This document shows positions 46,389 to 60,403 of a stretch of DNA of 64,000 nucleotides, piece by piece (positions within the stretch are counted from its first letter, which is position 1; every line of letters starts with the position of its first letter). The stretch is from Rotaria socialis (taxonomy: Eukaryota > Rotifera > Eurotatoria > Philodinida > Philodinidae). The stretch covers positions 124,001-188,000 of the forward strand of contig CAJNYU010002220.1 in assembly GCA_905331475.1 (NCBI GenBank), given 5' to 3'. The translations under genes and the position numbers were made by a program. Under the pieces are notes generated by a model, which had not been told where the DNA came from, did no database searches, and saw nothing but the letters and a program-made list of their open reading frames with translations.

Positions 46389-47579
46389 ATGATAAATAAT
46401 CTCAAATCTTCATCTGTATTCAGAGAAGGACAACAACAAACGAAACCGATCCGTCATTTTCTTCGTAAATTTCAAAATGATTGGTCAATGGATTTTTCTG
46501 CTATGCTCGCATATAATTTATTGATTACTCTGCTTCCAATAGCTGTTGCATTATTTGGAATTTTGGGCTTAATTTTAAAAAATTATCCTGTTGCACAGAA
46601 TGAAATCAAAGATAAAATTATTCATTTGTTTCCAGCTGATAATACTACACAAACTGGAATGAAACAAGTAAATAGATTCAATTAGAAATAAACATAGTAG
46701 ATGATGCTTCTCTTTTTTTTAGGTAGTGGATCTTGCATTTAATCAATTATCAAAAGATGCTGGCTTAATCTTAGCTATTGGAATCTTTTTTGCATTGTTT
46801 GGTTCGTCTCGATTATTTATTGCTATTGATAAATGTATGACGATTGTCTATCGTTTACCTCAAAGAACATTTCTACGACAAAATACATTAGCTTTTGGAA
46901 TGCTTTTTCTATTTATTACAATTATTCCAGTGATGCTTGCGGCTAGTTCTGCTCCGTCAGTTTTAATAAGTATTATTCCAGGTGGTGGTAGTCGTTTTGG
47001 AACATTTTTTGTTGGAATAATTTTTTCATTAACAGTAGCATTTATTCTCTTTGAAAGTATTTATTGGCTTATACCGAATAAAAAAATGTCATTTAAAGTC
47101 ACATGGTGTGGAGCATTGGTCGCTGCTTGTACACTTGAAGTGTTCATTATTTTGTTTCCATTATATGTACGACGATTCATGGGAAATTACGCAGGTTTAT
47201 CAATCGTGTAAAATTTATTTTAGGTAAACATATTTTTATCCTTTTATTAGGACAAATTGGCTTTGCAGTCATTCTTCTTCTGTTCTTTTATTATTTTGCT
47301 ACAATTCTTATTTTGGGTGCACAAATTAATGCATTCTTTTTTGATCATTATAAGCCATTAGTAGAAGGATTGGGTACATATATAAGTCAAATGCATCAAG
47401 AACACGGCGTTGGAGATATAAATAGACCTTTGTGCGACACTGAAACTGATAAATCTCATCATTTACCAACAACAACATCTGATCAATCATCGGATAGAAA
47501 GCTATGGTGGCATAAGTTATGGTCATCAAAAAATGCTTCGGTAACGAAACAAGAAGAAGAACAAAACAATATGCTTTGA
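46389..47579 (+). CDS. YihY/BrkB-family inner-membrane-type protein, about 359 aa
   Basis: Three exons (46389-46667, 46723-47194 and 47251-47579) give 360 codons with two short GT-AG introns. The protein has about six hydrophobic spans in the YihY/BrkB arrangement: [20 protein letters not shown] (family -A-S--F-----PL) and LAIGIFFALFGSSRLFIAID with a following Arg/Leu pair. These are followed by KVTWCGALVAACTLEVF, then RRFMGNYAG, and a last span ending LILGAQINAFFFDHY (family LGAE-NA). The C-terminus is a cytosolic, charged tail. In bacteria the family's function is poorly known (once misnamed RNase BN). It is essentially bacterial, so a spliced copy between animal genes suggests an old, domesticated horizontal transfer. 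Subcellular site in this host is unknown. Confidence 0.87.
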
Positions 47580-48698
47580 AAATTTCTTTTCTTTTCTTTT
47601 TTCTTGTTTTTATGTAGAAACATTGTATATTCATGAATATGTAATCATAACACAAAGCTTAACACAAATATATTAAATGTTCTTGAAAAATTCATTCATT
47701 ATTGAACGAATTGAAGAACTAAAATGATTTGATAATCTCTGCTGATTTAAAAAAATTGATTTATCAATTAGAATTCAAAAGTTAACTTAGCTCGACATGT
47801 AATCACTGTTTCAATATTGCATAATAATATGACAATATCCATAAATGATTTTATACAGAACAAAAGTCAGATATTTTACATCATTTTCAATAAATTTGAC
47901 TAACTATTTCTTAATCTTTTCTAGTATTTGCGGAGACACTTTGTTATTTGATTAGTTAAACATTTATTCGAAATTTAATACTTTTTTCTCTAATTTATCA
48001 AATCTTGAAATATCCAATTACGGACATCATCTGATATCCTGAAATTAGTTCTTGAGTCGATGTTTACTTATTCAATTTGATTTGACACCCAACTTATTAG
48101 AAAAGAATCATTCAATGATGCTGCAACTGCTAAAAAATCTTGTAAAAATGAAGATTCATTTAAGTAAAAACACCAATTGAAACAATTGATTGACTCTAAT
48201 ATTTATTACTTTTTTTTCTCCAAAATGCAAATAAAATACTAGAGAACATTTTATAATAGCATAATTTCAATTGAAATTTAAAAAAAGATTAATTTTGTTA
48301 TTTAAAACGACGAAAAATCAGTATTTCTTCATTTAAATGATAAGAATATAATGCTACAGAGTTCAAGTGAACTGAATCTTTTCAAAAAGCATACTGGAAA
48401 TATACGAGCATGACATACGTATTTGTCCTACTTATAGATAAACGTATAATTATATATTTATTATGAGGTCTTTGTAATTATGATAGTATACATCAGATGT
48501 ACATAAAGATCGAAAAAGCTGCAGTTTTTCACCTAAACTTTGCGATGTACAAAACTGCGATTTTACACAGAATTCTATGTAACGAAAGCAACTGATTGAT
48601 GGAGAAAAGGCATGACTATGGTTAGATTGAATGGAGTATTTCAAATCTTAAGAAAAGTAAAGAATCAGATGAAACTGTTGCAACTCATATGGACGAAG
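47580..48698. other. Gene-poor stretch
   Basis: Presumed 3' end of the YihY-like gene, then AT-rich sequence with no recognised coding region. Confidence 0.45.
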
Positions 48699-49317
48699 CT
48701 TACAATGGAAGGTTGTGAAGTGTTAAGCAGTAAAATTGACCTTGTTCCGGCGAAATGATCACTCTCATCGAGAAACGAACGTATTTAAAAGATGAGCTGC
48801 CCATGGCTTACCTGGACAGAGATATTCGATTTTTCAGTAAGCTTTCTCTGCAGGACCTTACTTTCGAAGCAAAATCAAATTTTTGAATTTCGACCTGAAA
48901 CTTTGTAAACATGAAAACTTCAATGAGACTAGTTCACAGAAAAAATTTCAGCATTTTTCGACAAATCCTCTTCGAGATGTCCATCTCTGAAAATATTGGC
49001 GTTTTTCTATAGAAGTTGCATATCTTGAGAATTTCATATCTCAATGAAAGATTGTTCAAAAATGCTGAAATTTTTTCTGTGAACTAGTCTCATTGAGGTT
49101 TTCATGTTTACAAAGTTTCAGGTCGAAATTCAAAATTTTGATCTTGCTTCGAAAGTAAGGTCCTGCAGAGAAAGCTTACTGAAAAATCGAATATCTCTGT
49201 CCAGGTAAGCCATGGGCAGCTCATCTTTTAAATAGGTTAGTTTCTCGATGAGAGTGATCATTTCCCCGGAACAAGGTCAATTTTACTGCTTAACAGTTCA
49301 CAACCTTCCATTGTAAG
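48699..49317. repeat. 619-bp foldback inverted repeat
   Basis: Starts CTTACAATGGAAGGTTGTGA and ends with its reverse complement. The arms are about 260-270 bp and nearly identical (for example AAGATGAGCTGCCCATGGCT on the left, inverted on the right), with a loop of roughly 80 bp near 49000. GC content is higher than in the flanks. Arms this similar imply recent formation or ongoing homogenisation. No coding region seen. Confidence 0.85.
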
Positions 49318-50322
49318 AAATTGTTTTGTGGGCATATTTTTCTATGTGGAAGTGAAATCATATATGATGCCAAACAAAATAATGTTTCAATGATTAAAAA
49401 ACATATACTAAGTTGATCCAAAAGCTACAACGAATCACATCGAATTCATCATATCCAATATAGGTTGAATATTAAAATAATCGTATATTGATTAAGAATC
49501 CTACATACATATTATATGAATGATTTACGTATATTATTTATGATACATTGTGCGTGATTATTTATGGATTTTTCGACTCAATACATCTAGTTCTTAATTA
49601 TTGTTACACTATTCTGTTTTTCATCGTAAATAATTTATGGATCTATGATTTTGTTATATAAAATAAAGTGAACTGATAGTACATTAACTTTCATTTTTAG
49701 TGAGATATCATATACAAAGAAAGAAAGAATATGGTCCGAACAGTAGCCAAAAAAATTTATGTCAACTAAATAATTTCTCTCATTAATAAACTACGTGGGC
49801 TAGACTGATTATTTAATGAAAATCTCTTAAATACATACCATTATAACAAGTAAATTAATACGTATGTGAAATATTTCTATACATCAAAAAGAAAAACAAC
49901 ATAATTTGAAAATATCTTCAAATATCGTTACCAAGCCAATGTATTCATTCGACTTTGAAGTGCGATTGAAGTTCTTTCTTCCTAGTTAGTTAAATCAGTA
50001 TGTAACTATAAGATATATGGATCTACGTATAATTCTCTGTTACTTCGTGTAACACATAGGAAAGAATCAGTTTCCAGTTATTTGCAAATTAATAGTTGTT
50101 TTTCTTACGTATATTTTTGAATATCTTTTTTAATACGTCTACAGACAAAAGAATCTATCACAACGAGAGAAAAAAATAACTTTAACAAGAACAAACACAT
50201 ACAACATGCATAAGAAGGAACACAAAGAGAAAAATAGCACCGGTCAAGATCTATACAATAATCTGCGTCTGACATTTGATTTTCTCTGATAAAGTTTATT
50301 CGAACAAAAGTAATAAATATAT
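49318..50322. other. Gene-poor stretch
   Basis: AT-rich sequence. The right part is probably the 3' untranslated region of the cyclin gene. Nothing else supported. Confidence 0.45.
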
Positions 50323-53300
50323 TCAATAGGGATGATATGCATTTATATTATATCGAAAACGTTTCATAGGTGGTGCAGGAGGTTCTCCGTATCGTTTATT
50401 ATTTATATTAGATAGATCTTGTTGTGGATGATAGAAGAGAGGTGTTTGCTGTTGAGGATAATATGAAGAATTGTTAGCGAAAGTTGAAGAATATTGATGT
50501 TGAAAATGTTGACCATGCAATGATGGTGCAGGCAGACGAAAAAATTGTTGGTTCGGAGATGAAGATGGATACTTAAGAATAGGAGTAGAAAAACGTAAAT
50601 GTTGACCAGAGGCAGCATAATTATCATACGAATTCGTATTCGAGTTCAATGATGTCATTAATGTTGGAATTGGTTTTGCTGACGACATAATCATTGATGA
50701 ATTAGTTGTATCTAATTACAAAAAGAAGCAAAAAAAAGATTCTGTATTTCCCTCTATGTATGTATATGTCATTACGATTTTTTTCGCTGATATTATTTTG
50801 ATTTTGTTTTGGTGAAACTGATGGTTGAATGATTGTCGTTGGTGAATTGACAATTGGTCTCGACAATGGTGAATATTCATTACGAGAAAAATTCATTAAG
50901 GATGATTGATTTGGCGTACGATGATGAGTTTCTATTGATGCAGACATTGGCCCTATATAAAAGTTTAAAATAATAGATAAAACTTTGCATTCATTTTACT
51001 ATATTCACAAAATTTTAATGGTTGTTGTTGTTGACTCAGTGATGAAGACAATGTTGTACTCCGTACTGAACCAATCGTTGTCGCTTTTACATAATGATTT
51101 TGCTCATTATCATGCTGCGATGTTGTTACATTTGATTGTTCATAATCTATATATAAAAGAAACACACAGAGACTGATGAAATTAGTTTTCGCTAGAAACT
51201 AACTTGATTTCGATTTAATTTGTTGACAATTGAATCTCTATAAAACATAAAGTTTTCTTAACATTCATCCATAAAAACCTTTTCTTACTGTTTGCTGTCG
51301 AATTTGTTCAAAACGTTCTTCAGATTTTTTCAAACATTTTTCCATACAAATTAACTTATAATCATCAACAAGTTCTATTAAAAATAAAATAGCAAATTCG
51401 AATACAAAGGTATAACCCTATTAATTTAACCTTGAAGTAATTTTTCAGTAAATTCTTCGTTAAGTAAATGAAACCATTGACTTCCATCTTGATTGTCTGG
51501 CATCTAAATTATATACAAAAGATTTAAATTACTCAAGAATAAATAAAAATAAAGTACATTAAATTGAGACGATGTTATAGCCATATAAAGTGCAAAACAG
51601 GCAATTAAATTCGTTGTATATTTCATTGAAAAAACAGTAAAAAAAATACTATTACAAAATTGTAGAACATAAGAAAAAACAAAAGATTATGTTCTCTTAC
51701 CATTTTGTAGCAATTTCACACGCTGTCTGAGCTATTTCTTTGGGTACTAAGATTAATTAAAATAGTCAAATGAGAATTCTTTTATTTTTAGTTTACTTGA
51801 TAATGTTTGAGAAGTTCTCGTTATAATCATATATGGTTGATCAACATTGAGACAAAAACCTTCGTAGAAAAAAAAATCTACAAAATTTATTTGCGCATTA
51901 AAATAACAAACCAAGAGTAGATAATAATATGTTTTCATAGTCAATTATTTGTTGATTGTAATTTGAAAGACCCTAAAAATTCTTTTCGTTTTTTTATGTA
52001 CTTGATAAACTTAACAGTATTTTTGACTGACTTCAGATGTAATATTTCCTGCTGTTGCTATTGATGAAGATGTGGATGAAAAATTATCACTGCTATTACT
52101 TATTTGATTGACAAGTTGACATAGATGTCGAGTAAATTCATTTAATGGTCGCGGTATTTCATTGACTTTACAGGCAAGAAAAAGACATGCAGCTGCTACT
52201 GACTAAAAAGTAGATTATTAGTAACATTCATTGAACAAAAATGCAAAGAAATAGGTCTCATTCAAAGAATGCAAGAATTTTTCAGTACATTGATATCGAA
52301 TGCAATAAACATTCTCTTAAATGAACACTTTCCACGATCTTGAGATGTGTGCAGTATTAGTTGAGTGTTGTTCATCTGCGTGAGAATTCATATATTTTGC
52401 AAAGATATGAATTCAGTTTCGTCACTTAATTGTAAGTAACTAGAGACTCGCGTTTATGTTATTCATATTTTTTTCATCCGAATATTGATGAATTCAAAAA
52501 TATTCTGACAAAATTTAAAAAATAGCCATGTCTCGGTTTTGAAACGTTGTGTATCCTTGCTTTTCTCTTGAGATATATCAATTAATCAATTCCGCTTTAC
52601 AAATTCATCTAAAGACAGATTCGGCAAGCTGTATTGTGTTATCTATTTCGAGTATTAGTCTAAGATTTTGCTTATTACAATTGACATAGCAATATTTATG
52701 TTATTTTTTTATTCTAAAATATTATATTTACTAGATAACTCATATTTTAATGAGCTATTAGAATCCCAGGTCGAACAGTCCGGCCTGGAAACGACCGGTT
52801 CCGAGTAGTTCCGTTGATTTTGTGGAAGCAGTATTCCGGTTGGAAATATTTCGGATTTTTTCCGGTGATTTCCGATCAATTCCTGCCGGAAAGCACCGGA
52901 ACTTGGCAGGAATTCGTCGGAAAAGTCCGGCCGTATTTTTGACCGGAATACTGCTTCCATGTTCCAGTGATTTTCTGTGTTTTCCTGCAGGATATGGTGA
53001 CTTTCCCGCATATTCCCTGGAGTATCCTACGGGATCCGGTGCCCGGAATGTTCGACCTGGGACATTGTTATCATTATTTAACTGAATTGTTTTTGAAATT
53101 AATATAAAAAATGATTGCAATATTCTTTGTTTTTTAGGATGCTTGCAGTACTTCTAATGCAACGGACACAAATAATGAAAATAATAGTGTAAAACAGAGC
53201 AGGTACGTGCTTATTTTTGGAAATAAAAGAGTTCAGCGTAGTTAGCAGAATTGGAAAAGTAATGATTAAATTCAGAACAGGTAAATGTTTACGAATAGAA

Positions 53301-54474
53301 ATTTGATTCTATGTTTCTATTTATCAATCATAAAATATTCTATATAGTGATAATAGTTGCTTCGTTAGAGATAAACTGAATATAATTCAAGATTAGAAAG
53401 CTGTAATAGTCATTAGTAATATCCAAGAAAAGCTTTGCTTTAATTTTATGTACTTGTACAGTTGAATCTAGAGTTACTGTAGAGATCTGTGTTTCTTTTT
53501 TGATGGTTAGTTCATAACTTTTGAATGATCTTACTGAACAGATATGTTGATTATGAAAAATTTAATATAATAAATTCATCGTCTGATGTAGACGTTATGA
53601 ATTAGTTTCGAGGAAAGTTTTTTTTTCTCTAATTACTCGATATGATGACAACCTGTCAACCTTGAAATAGATAATTTTGACAAAAACTAATATTGAAAAA
53701 TATTTAACTGTTTTTCAATAGTGGAAATTCATTTTCTTTTAAAGTATGATTAATAGATTCTTTTTAATGGACTATTCTTTGCCCGATATTGCTACCACTT
53801 AAAATATTGGAAATGTTAAAAATATTATTGTATGGTGAACAACTCAAAATTCGTAAGAAAGATTATACTCAAGTCTTTCAAACAAAAGTTGTTTCTGTAC
53901 AATGGTAGTGCAATGCAGTAGAATAGAAGAGAGAAAAAATATTATTGAAAAGTTTCACTTCATTAGATAAATATTTCATTTAACGACTAGTTGGTCTATA
54001 AAATTTTAAAAAAACAAAATTTGTCACCGAACATATCTAATGTGGCAAACAACCATTTTTAACTGTTATAATATACTGATTTTCTTACTTCTTTGATACA
54101 TTGTTGAAATGGGTGTAACATAAAAAATCGATGCATATAAATGACACCGGTGAAAATGCAAGTAAACGACCTATAGAAATAGGATATATTATAGCAAATA
54201 TAATTGCTTAATTTACTTACACATTAAGATGTAAACCTAGATCATAAATAAGAATAGCTAATTCTTGTCGCTTCATAAGTTCATCATTGATATTTAATGG
54301 TTGAATATTAGATGTGAATGATCGTTTTGAAATACAACTAGGTAAGCTATCGAATTTTTTCGGTGGAAAACGCCAAATAAAATTTGATTTGCATATTGAG
54401 GATGATGATGATGATGGTGAATGCGAATGAAGAGACGTTTTTGGTAGAATTTTTGGAAATGATGACGACGACAT
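50323..54474 (-). CDS. Cyclin K/T-type transcriptional cyclin
   Basis: Regulatory subunit for a CDK9/CDK12-type kinase that phosphorylates RNA polymerase II. ATG 54474 begins a Ser-rich leader, then WRFPPKKFDSLPS and ELMKRQELAILIYDLGLHLN. Exon 2 (54170-54089) carries TGVIYMHRFFMLHPFQQC, and exon 3 (from 52202) SVAAACLFLACKVNEIPRPL: the first cyclin box. The second box follows in short exons: YENILLSTL, FCLNVDQPYMIITRTSQTL, PKEIAQTACEIATKW and an ACFALYMAITSSQFN segment, then DGSQWFHLLNEEFTEKLLQE. The C-terminal region is Gln/Ser/Asn/Pro-rich and ends PPAPPMKRFR plus a short tail. The intron between exons 2 and 3 is 1886 bp and contains a CCCAGG-family element. Cyclin T versus K is not settled; the DG--W spacing is nearer cyclin T. 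Confidence 0.87.
52765..53061. mobile_element. CCCAGG-family MITE in cyclin intron, 297 bp
   Basis: Perfect 13-bp terminal inverted repeats CCCAGGTCGAACA (52765-52777) and TGTTCGACCTGGG (53049-53061). Internally TGGAAGCAGTATTCCGGT (52823-52840) is exactly inverted at 52942-52959. GC-rich (CCGGAA-type) against an AT-rich intron. No target duplication is evident at the junctions. Related by ends and internal motif to the three elements nested in the hAT copy at 11508-16176. Confidence 0.8.
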
Positions 54475-55277
54475 ATATCAAAAAAAAATGAAAAGAGACA
54501 CGAATAAATAAAAAAATATGAATTACATATCATTTTAGTACTTATATTTATCTTTCAAAATCTTTTGCAAGAAAAAGCTTCGTACTTTGCCAAAAGAACC
54601 GATTTAACTAGTGTAATTTATAAAGATTTCTATTCAATGTTATTTAATATCAATTCAAATCCACTACAATCAAAAGTTAATGTTGACCTTGAGAATCGAT
54701 CGATGAATTTATTCCATATATATATATATATATATATATATATCTTATATCTTATATCTTACATGAAAAGTAACCTATTGATTTAGATACTGGGAAATTT
54801 CTAGTGTTCTTAAATTTATTGAATATTTTCCTTCCAATAACCACAAAATATTTATTTGAAAAAATCTTTTAAAATCGAAGAGGTCATCATATTTTGGATT
54901 AATTATTGTAGCTGCATTTATTACTACGCCTTATTTTCAACTACCGAATACTGAAAATACACGGATTAGAATAGAGCACTCATTAAAAGCGATAATTCTT
55001 AATTTTTCATTGAATAAAGACTGTATGAATTGGTAACATACATCAGTTATATTAATCATAGATTTTTTCTTTGTTTATAACATAATCCCAAAAAAAGAAT
55101 AAACAACAAACAAAGAAAAACACAGTCCGTCTTAAGGTGATAGCAATATAAAAAAAAAGAACACGTACATCGGAAAAAAACACAAAATATGTATATATAT
55201 ATAATTATATAAATAATAAAGATAACGGTAATAAATAAGAAACGACATGTTAATTGAAAGAAAACGAAATTTGTTGA
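54475..55277. other. Intergenic gap between UNC-13 and cyclin genes
   Basis: About 800 bp. Contains a TA dinucleotide tract at about 54716-54742. The part next to 55278 is the presumed UNC-13 3' untranslated region. No gene supported. Confidence 0.5.
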
Positions 55278-58200
55278 TCACACTTCTTCCTTATGTCGTC
55301 TTGCTGATTTCAGTGCAACAAATTCTCTTGCTAATTCATCATTTGTTCTATGCGATAATATCCTTAATATCGTTAAACCAGTATCATCAAAATTAATACG
55401 AGAACCGAGTGGCACCCATGATGACCATGAACCTTGCTCACATACTTGTAATAATTTTATAACATTTAACCCAATAATACGATCTTCACGCATAAATGAA
55501 TAATCCTTTACAGCAATATTTAATTCATAACAATCCGGTTCTTCTTCATTGCCCAATAAACTAAAATAAGAAAATTTTCTTTTTAATAACCAAAAAGAGA
55601 AGAAAAGAAAAACAAGAACTTCGAACAACTTACAAATGAAATGTTTCATTATATTTTGGTATCCATGTATTACTTTTTGTTTTTGTTGTTTGTTTACGTT
55701 TTTTATCACTTAAATGTGGACCACACATAGCTAATTCAACATATGGACGAAACATTCCCGACGTACGCCATTTAAGACCATTTGCAGCCACAACTAAAAT
55801 AATTATGATTGAAAAACAAATACAAAAAAAAAAGACTTTATTTGTTTATTCTACCTTTTACAGTAACTTTATGTTCGCCACTACCCGGATGTGTAAATAA
55901 ATCAACTTGAATCGATACTTCACCAAAAGATTCTTCTAATGCTGGTCGATCTTTAATGAAACAAAGATAAGAAGAAAGGAAAGCAAAAGAAAAGAATTAA
56001 CATAAATCAATATGAAATTATTCTTTTACCTTGATCTCTTTCAGTTTTAACAAATGTTTTAATTAATGAATCAGTTGTTTGCGTGTATAATGAAAGTGCA
56101 TATTTAAGTGATTGCAATTCTAGCGTTTTTTCTAAATAATTTCTTTTTAAACCTTGTCCGGATGCATGAAAAAATTCTTTTAAATCTTCTAAACCACGAT
56201 CTAATATTTGACATTGTTTTTGAGTTAAACTTCGATCAGTATCTCGTCCTAATTCCTATTTATTTCCAGAAATTTTCTTATGTATTTATTGAGATAAACA
56301 AATAACAAACCCCAGATAAAAGTCGATAAGCATCTTCTATTCTTGCCGATGGAATTGTTAAAAGATGTTTGGAATCTGAGAATGGTGGTAAAACAATAAC
56401 TTTTTCTAAATCACTGATAACAGCTTTCCATAATTCTTTTAGAAGACGTTTCAGTACTGTTTTTTCACACTGATTTGCGAAGAAAGTTAATCTAATAGAA
56501 AAGAAAATCAATTAATGTCAAAGTTATATAATAATTCAAAAGTTTATCATCAATTTATTCAATAGTATTAAATCTATTGAATAGTGTCGAGTCATTACTG
56601 TTTTTTTTTAACATTTATCTATCGTAAAAATTGTGTTCATGTCTATAGTTAATTTCGCATTTTTTTTTATTTGATTACAAAAGACAATGTTAGGAAAAAT
56701 GATTCGATCCAAAATAATTCAATAGTAATTAGATAATACGATATTCTATTTTCATGAATTAAACATTTTCAACTATATATTACATAGAACATTCATTTGA
56801 AATCTTTTTCGAATAAAACTTGAAGGAATTTCATACAATGACTTAGAAAAATTCTCGAAACATTTTATTTTCATCCAAAATATACATTTACAAATTATAA
56901 TTCGAATTTCTTTCGGTATTTATCTTATAATCAACGAGATCACTATGACAATAGAATAGTAAAATTAAGTTTTGTTTTTTGGTTCATTTATATATTATTA
57001 CACTGAGAAGAAAAGATCTTCTACAGAAAAGCGAATACTATATATTTATATATTGAACAGTTTTGAAAATGCTTTTATTTAATATTCTTTTAATTTCTTC
57101 TAGTAAAAAAATTTCTATATCTATCTCAAAAATAAAAGCTTCTGCGTTTGTTTTCAATTTCAAATACTTGATAAAAGAGTCAAAAGACAATTAGTTTTAT
57201 AAAAATATTTCTGTTAAGATCTTATTAGAAAAGTTCATTTCGAAAGTATTGAACTGAAATATTTTACTCGTTGAAAAATCGGTAGTTAAATCTCTATTGA
57301 ATGTTTGAAGTAAAATGATTTAGTCAGTATTATTTAACAAATATGTAGATCTACTCATTAGAAAGTTTCCTATTTTTATATGATGCTATAAATAAACCAC
57401 AGACTGTGATTATATAATATGTACTAGCTTTTGGTTTGAAGACATTGTTATTTTGTGTTTTCGAATTAAAAATTTAATTACCATTATCTAGTTGAGATAT
57501 TTCATTACTTATGACAATAATAATCTTAGGATAATTGAATCTTAATATACTAGACAAGATCTTCTTATATTCTCTACTCGTTCATATGAACTGTTAAACT
57601 ATTGAAGACTATAGATTGTTTTTTTAGCCAAATATTTCTAAATGGATTCAATTTAAATTATTTCGATAAAGAGCTATTAAGGTTTATAAAAAGAAAGATT
57701 AATTTTTGAATACCTTTGATCAAGATAATCTAATAATGCTTTTGTAACAAGCATAGCATCAGCACCTTTTTGTTGCCCACTAGTATTTCCCGTACCAATT
57801 TGGTTTCCTTTAATTTGTTGTAATTGTTTATAAACTTCTTCAATACATTGTCTAATAGTTGGTTCAATACTTTTAACAAATGTTGCACTTAATTCATCAA
57901 GAACATCACTCAATTGTTTTTGCAAATCATTAAGCATCGCTTTCGTTTCATCATCTAATTGTGCTCCACCCATTAGCTCATATAGCTGTTCTAAATTTAA
58001 TCTTAATTGTTGAATATTATTCATTAGTATAGAACAAATTCTATCTTGTCCTCCAACATTTTCAAATGTTCGACGTATTGCATTTGCATAGCCAAGTAAA
58101 ACTTGTGATATCGTTACAGAAAAGCGTTTCATATATTTTGCTATAACAAGTGGATCATGTAGATCAAGAGTTTTTATTATTCCATGACATTGATTTAATT

Positions 58201-60363
58201 GTGTAAATACATCAACAACAGATGGAGAAAATAAACAATGTTCAGATGTTTGTTGATACTAAAAATATGAAAAAGTATCACTTTAGTTAACTAAAATGAA
58301 TTCAAATATGCAACTTACGCCTGTTTGTCGATCTTTTTCAAGAGCATTATGAAGATATTCCATAGACATATCATCATTTTCATTAAGCCATTGCATCACA
58401 AATGGTTCAAACCATCTTAAGAAAAACAAATTTTAAATATATTTTATTTTCTATATTCAAAAATCAAATAACTCTAAGACTATTGAAATCGTGCTATTCT
58501 TTTTTCAACTTTTGACTGCGTTCAATCACGCGGACAGAGTATGCACGTTTTCTCCTGTATTCTTTCAACATATTTTTAGAGTTTTAAGCGTATATGAACT
58601 GTATACGAGTATTGATTATTACAAAATAAAAGATGAATAAAATAGGAAAGAATATAAATTACTTAGGATATTCTGGAACAGCATTTTTTGCTTCGGGAAT
58701 TATTTTAACTGATGTATCATAAAATCGTTTGACCATAAAGTGAAGATTCATATAATCAGCACTTTTTACGTCACGACGTTCAGCGAGAATTCGACCATGT
58801 TCTAATAATAATAAAAAAGAAATTTTTATTTCGATGAAGATTTATCTTCAATTGCAAAATGTCGCAAAAAAAGAAAAATTAGTAATTGGATATACTTGTA
58901 AAGTTTGTAAATTGTTGTTACTGATTTTTAACTGTGTAACTGTGAATTAATTATTTCATGAAATTAAACGAAATATTTTGAAATTAATTAATTTTTTTGC
59001 ATGAAAATCACGACAAAGAACTTTCCCTAGATTAAATTTATGAACATTTTTGAATTGTACAATTCTACAGACATTATTGCATATAATTAAATATGATAAT
59101 AGAATTAATATAACAAGAACTAGCATTGATTGATGCCTCCGAATTCGTTAAGATTTGCCTTTAGAATCTATGAATTATGCGACAAGCTATGCGAAAACGT
59201 TTATATTGCAATCAATATAGCCAATAGAAACCTAGTGAATATTTGCGTTATTAATAATATTTTTAATCAATCTATATTTCAATTTAACATAGAAGATATT
59301 AATTTATCCTATTTAGATTATTAACATTTAAAATTTCGAAGGATTTAAATTCGTAAAAATGCTCATTGCGAATTTTAAATATCAAAAATGAAAATGCAAT
59401 CAATATAACATCAAGTATTTTAATTTTAATTTTAACATTACTGTATACTTCACAGTTCGAGTAAAAACAATTTTGTTTTAGTTAATTTCCAGTACAATGG
59501 ATAATGTACCTTGGTATGTCAAGTATTCTTATGATGAAAATGAGGGAGCATTTTACTATTCATAGATAAGAGCTTTTTATATAAATATTTGTCATTAGTC
59601 AAATAATAGAAAATGCATTTAGTTTTATTGTTCTTTGTTTTCTCCTCTGATATATTATTGAATGAGTTCATGTTGTCGGATAATTGACTCAAATATAGAC
59701 TATTACTATTATTATCTAAGTTGATTTTTCCTGTCAAAAAAAAATCTCTTGATATTTTGAGTTGTTTTTAAAAATCTATTGTACATTTTAAAAGAAGAAA
59801 TATGTTAAATAATTGATTTTGACGCGGTAATAATCTATTATGGATAGGAAGAAGTTCATCTCCGGTAGAATAATGCATAAAATTCTCTTTTTTCTTCTTT
59901 TCTTTTTCTCACGATGACTATTATTGATGTGATATACATAGAGAGAATTTGTCGTGATAAAAAAAAGTCTTTCTGGAAAAATTAAATCCTATAAAAAGAT
60001 ACTAGCGAGGTTATACGATGGAAAATAACAAACTTTTAGATAATGTTTACCTTCAAGATGATCTTTAAGATCAACTGATAGGAGCTTCCATAAAGTATCT
60101 GCACTAATGTATCCAACATTGAGTTCTGATGGGAATCTGTAAAATAAAATATGAAATAAAACAGGAACATCATTTCACTAAAATCAAACTAACTGATTAA
60201 GATATGAATTATATCTTTCTCTATCTTCAGATATAATGCATGTCAATAAATACATAAGTTGATGCCAAAATTGTAAATTTTTAAGACTAGGACCTATAAC
60301 ATTTGTTGTTGCAACTGATGTTTGTACTCCATCTTCATTTTGCTCATTATTATCTATTATTGA

Positions 60364-60403
<40 letters not shown>

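Noticed and set aside
53157-54090. Search for a missing cyclin exon in the long intron
   Set aside because: Exons 2 and 3 already join within the first cyclin box with no gap in the expected helix order; nothing between them reads as cyclin.
59130-59737. Open frames within the 1.25-kb UNC-13 intron
   Set aside because: Low-complexity Asn/Ile/Ser-rich frames; conserved MUN segments continue directly on either side.
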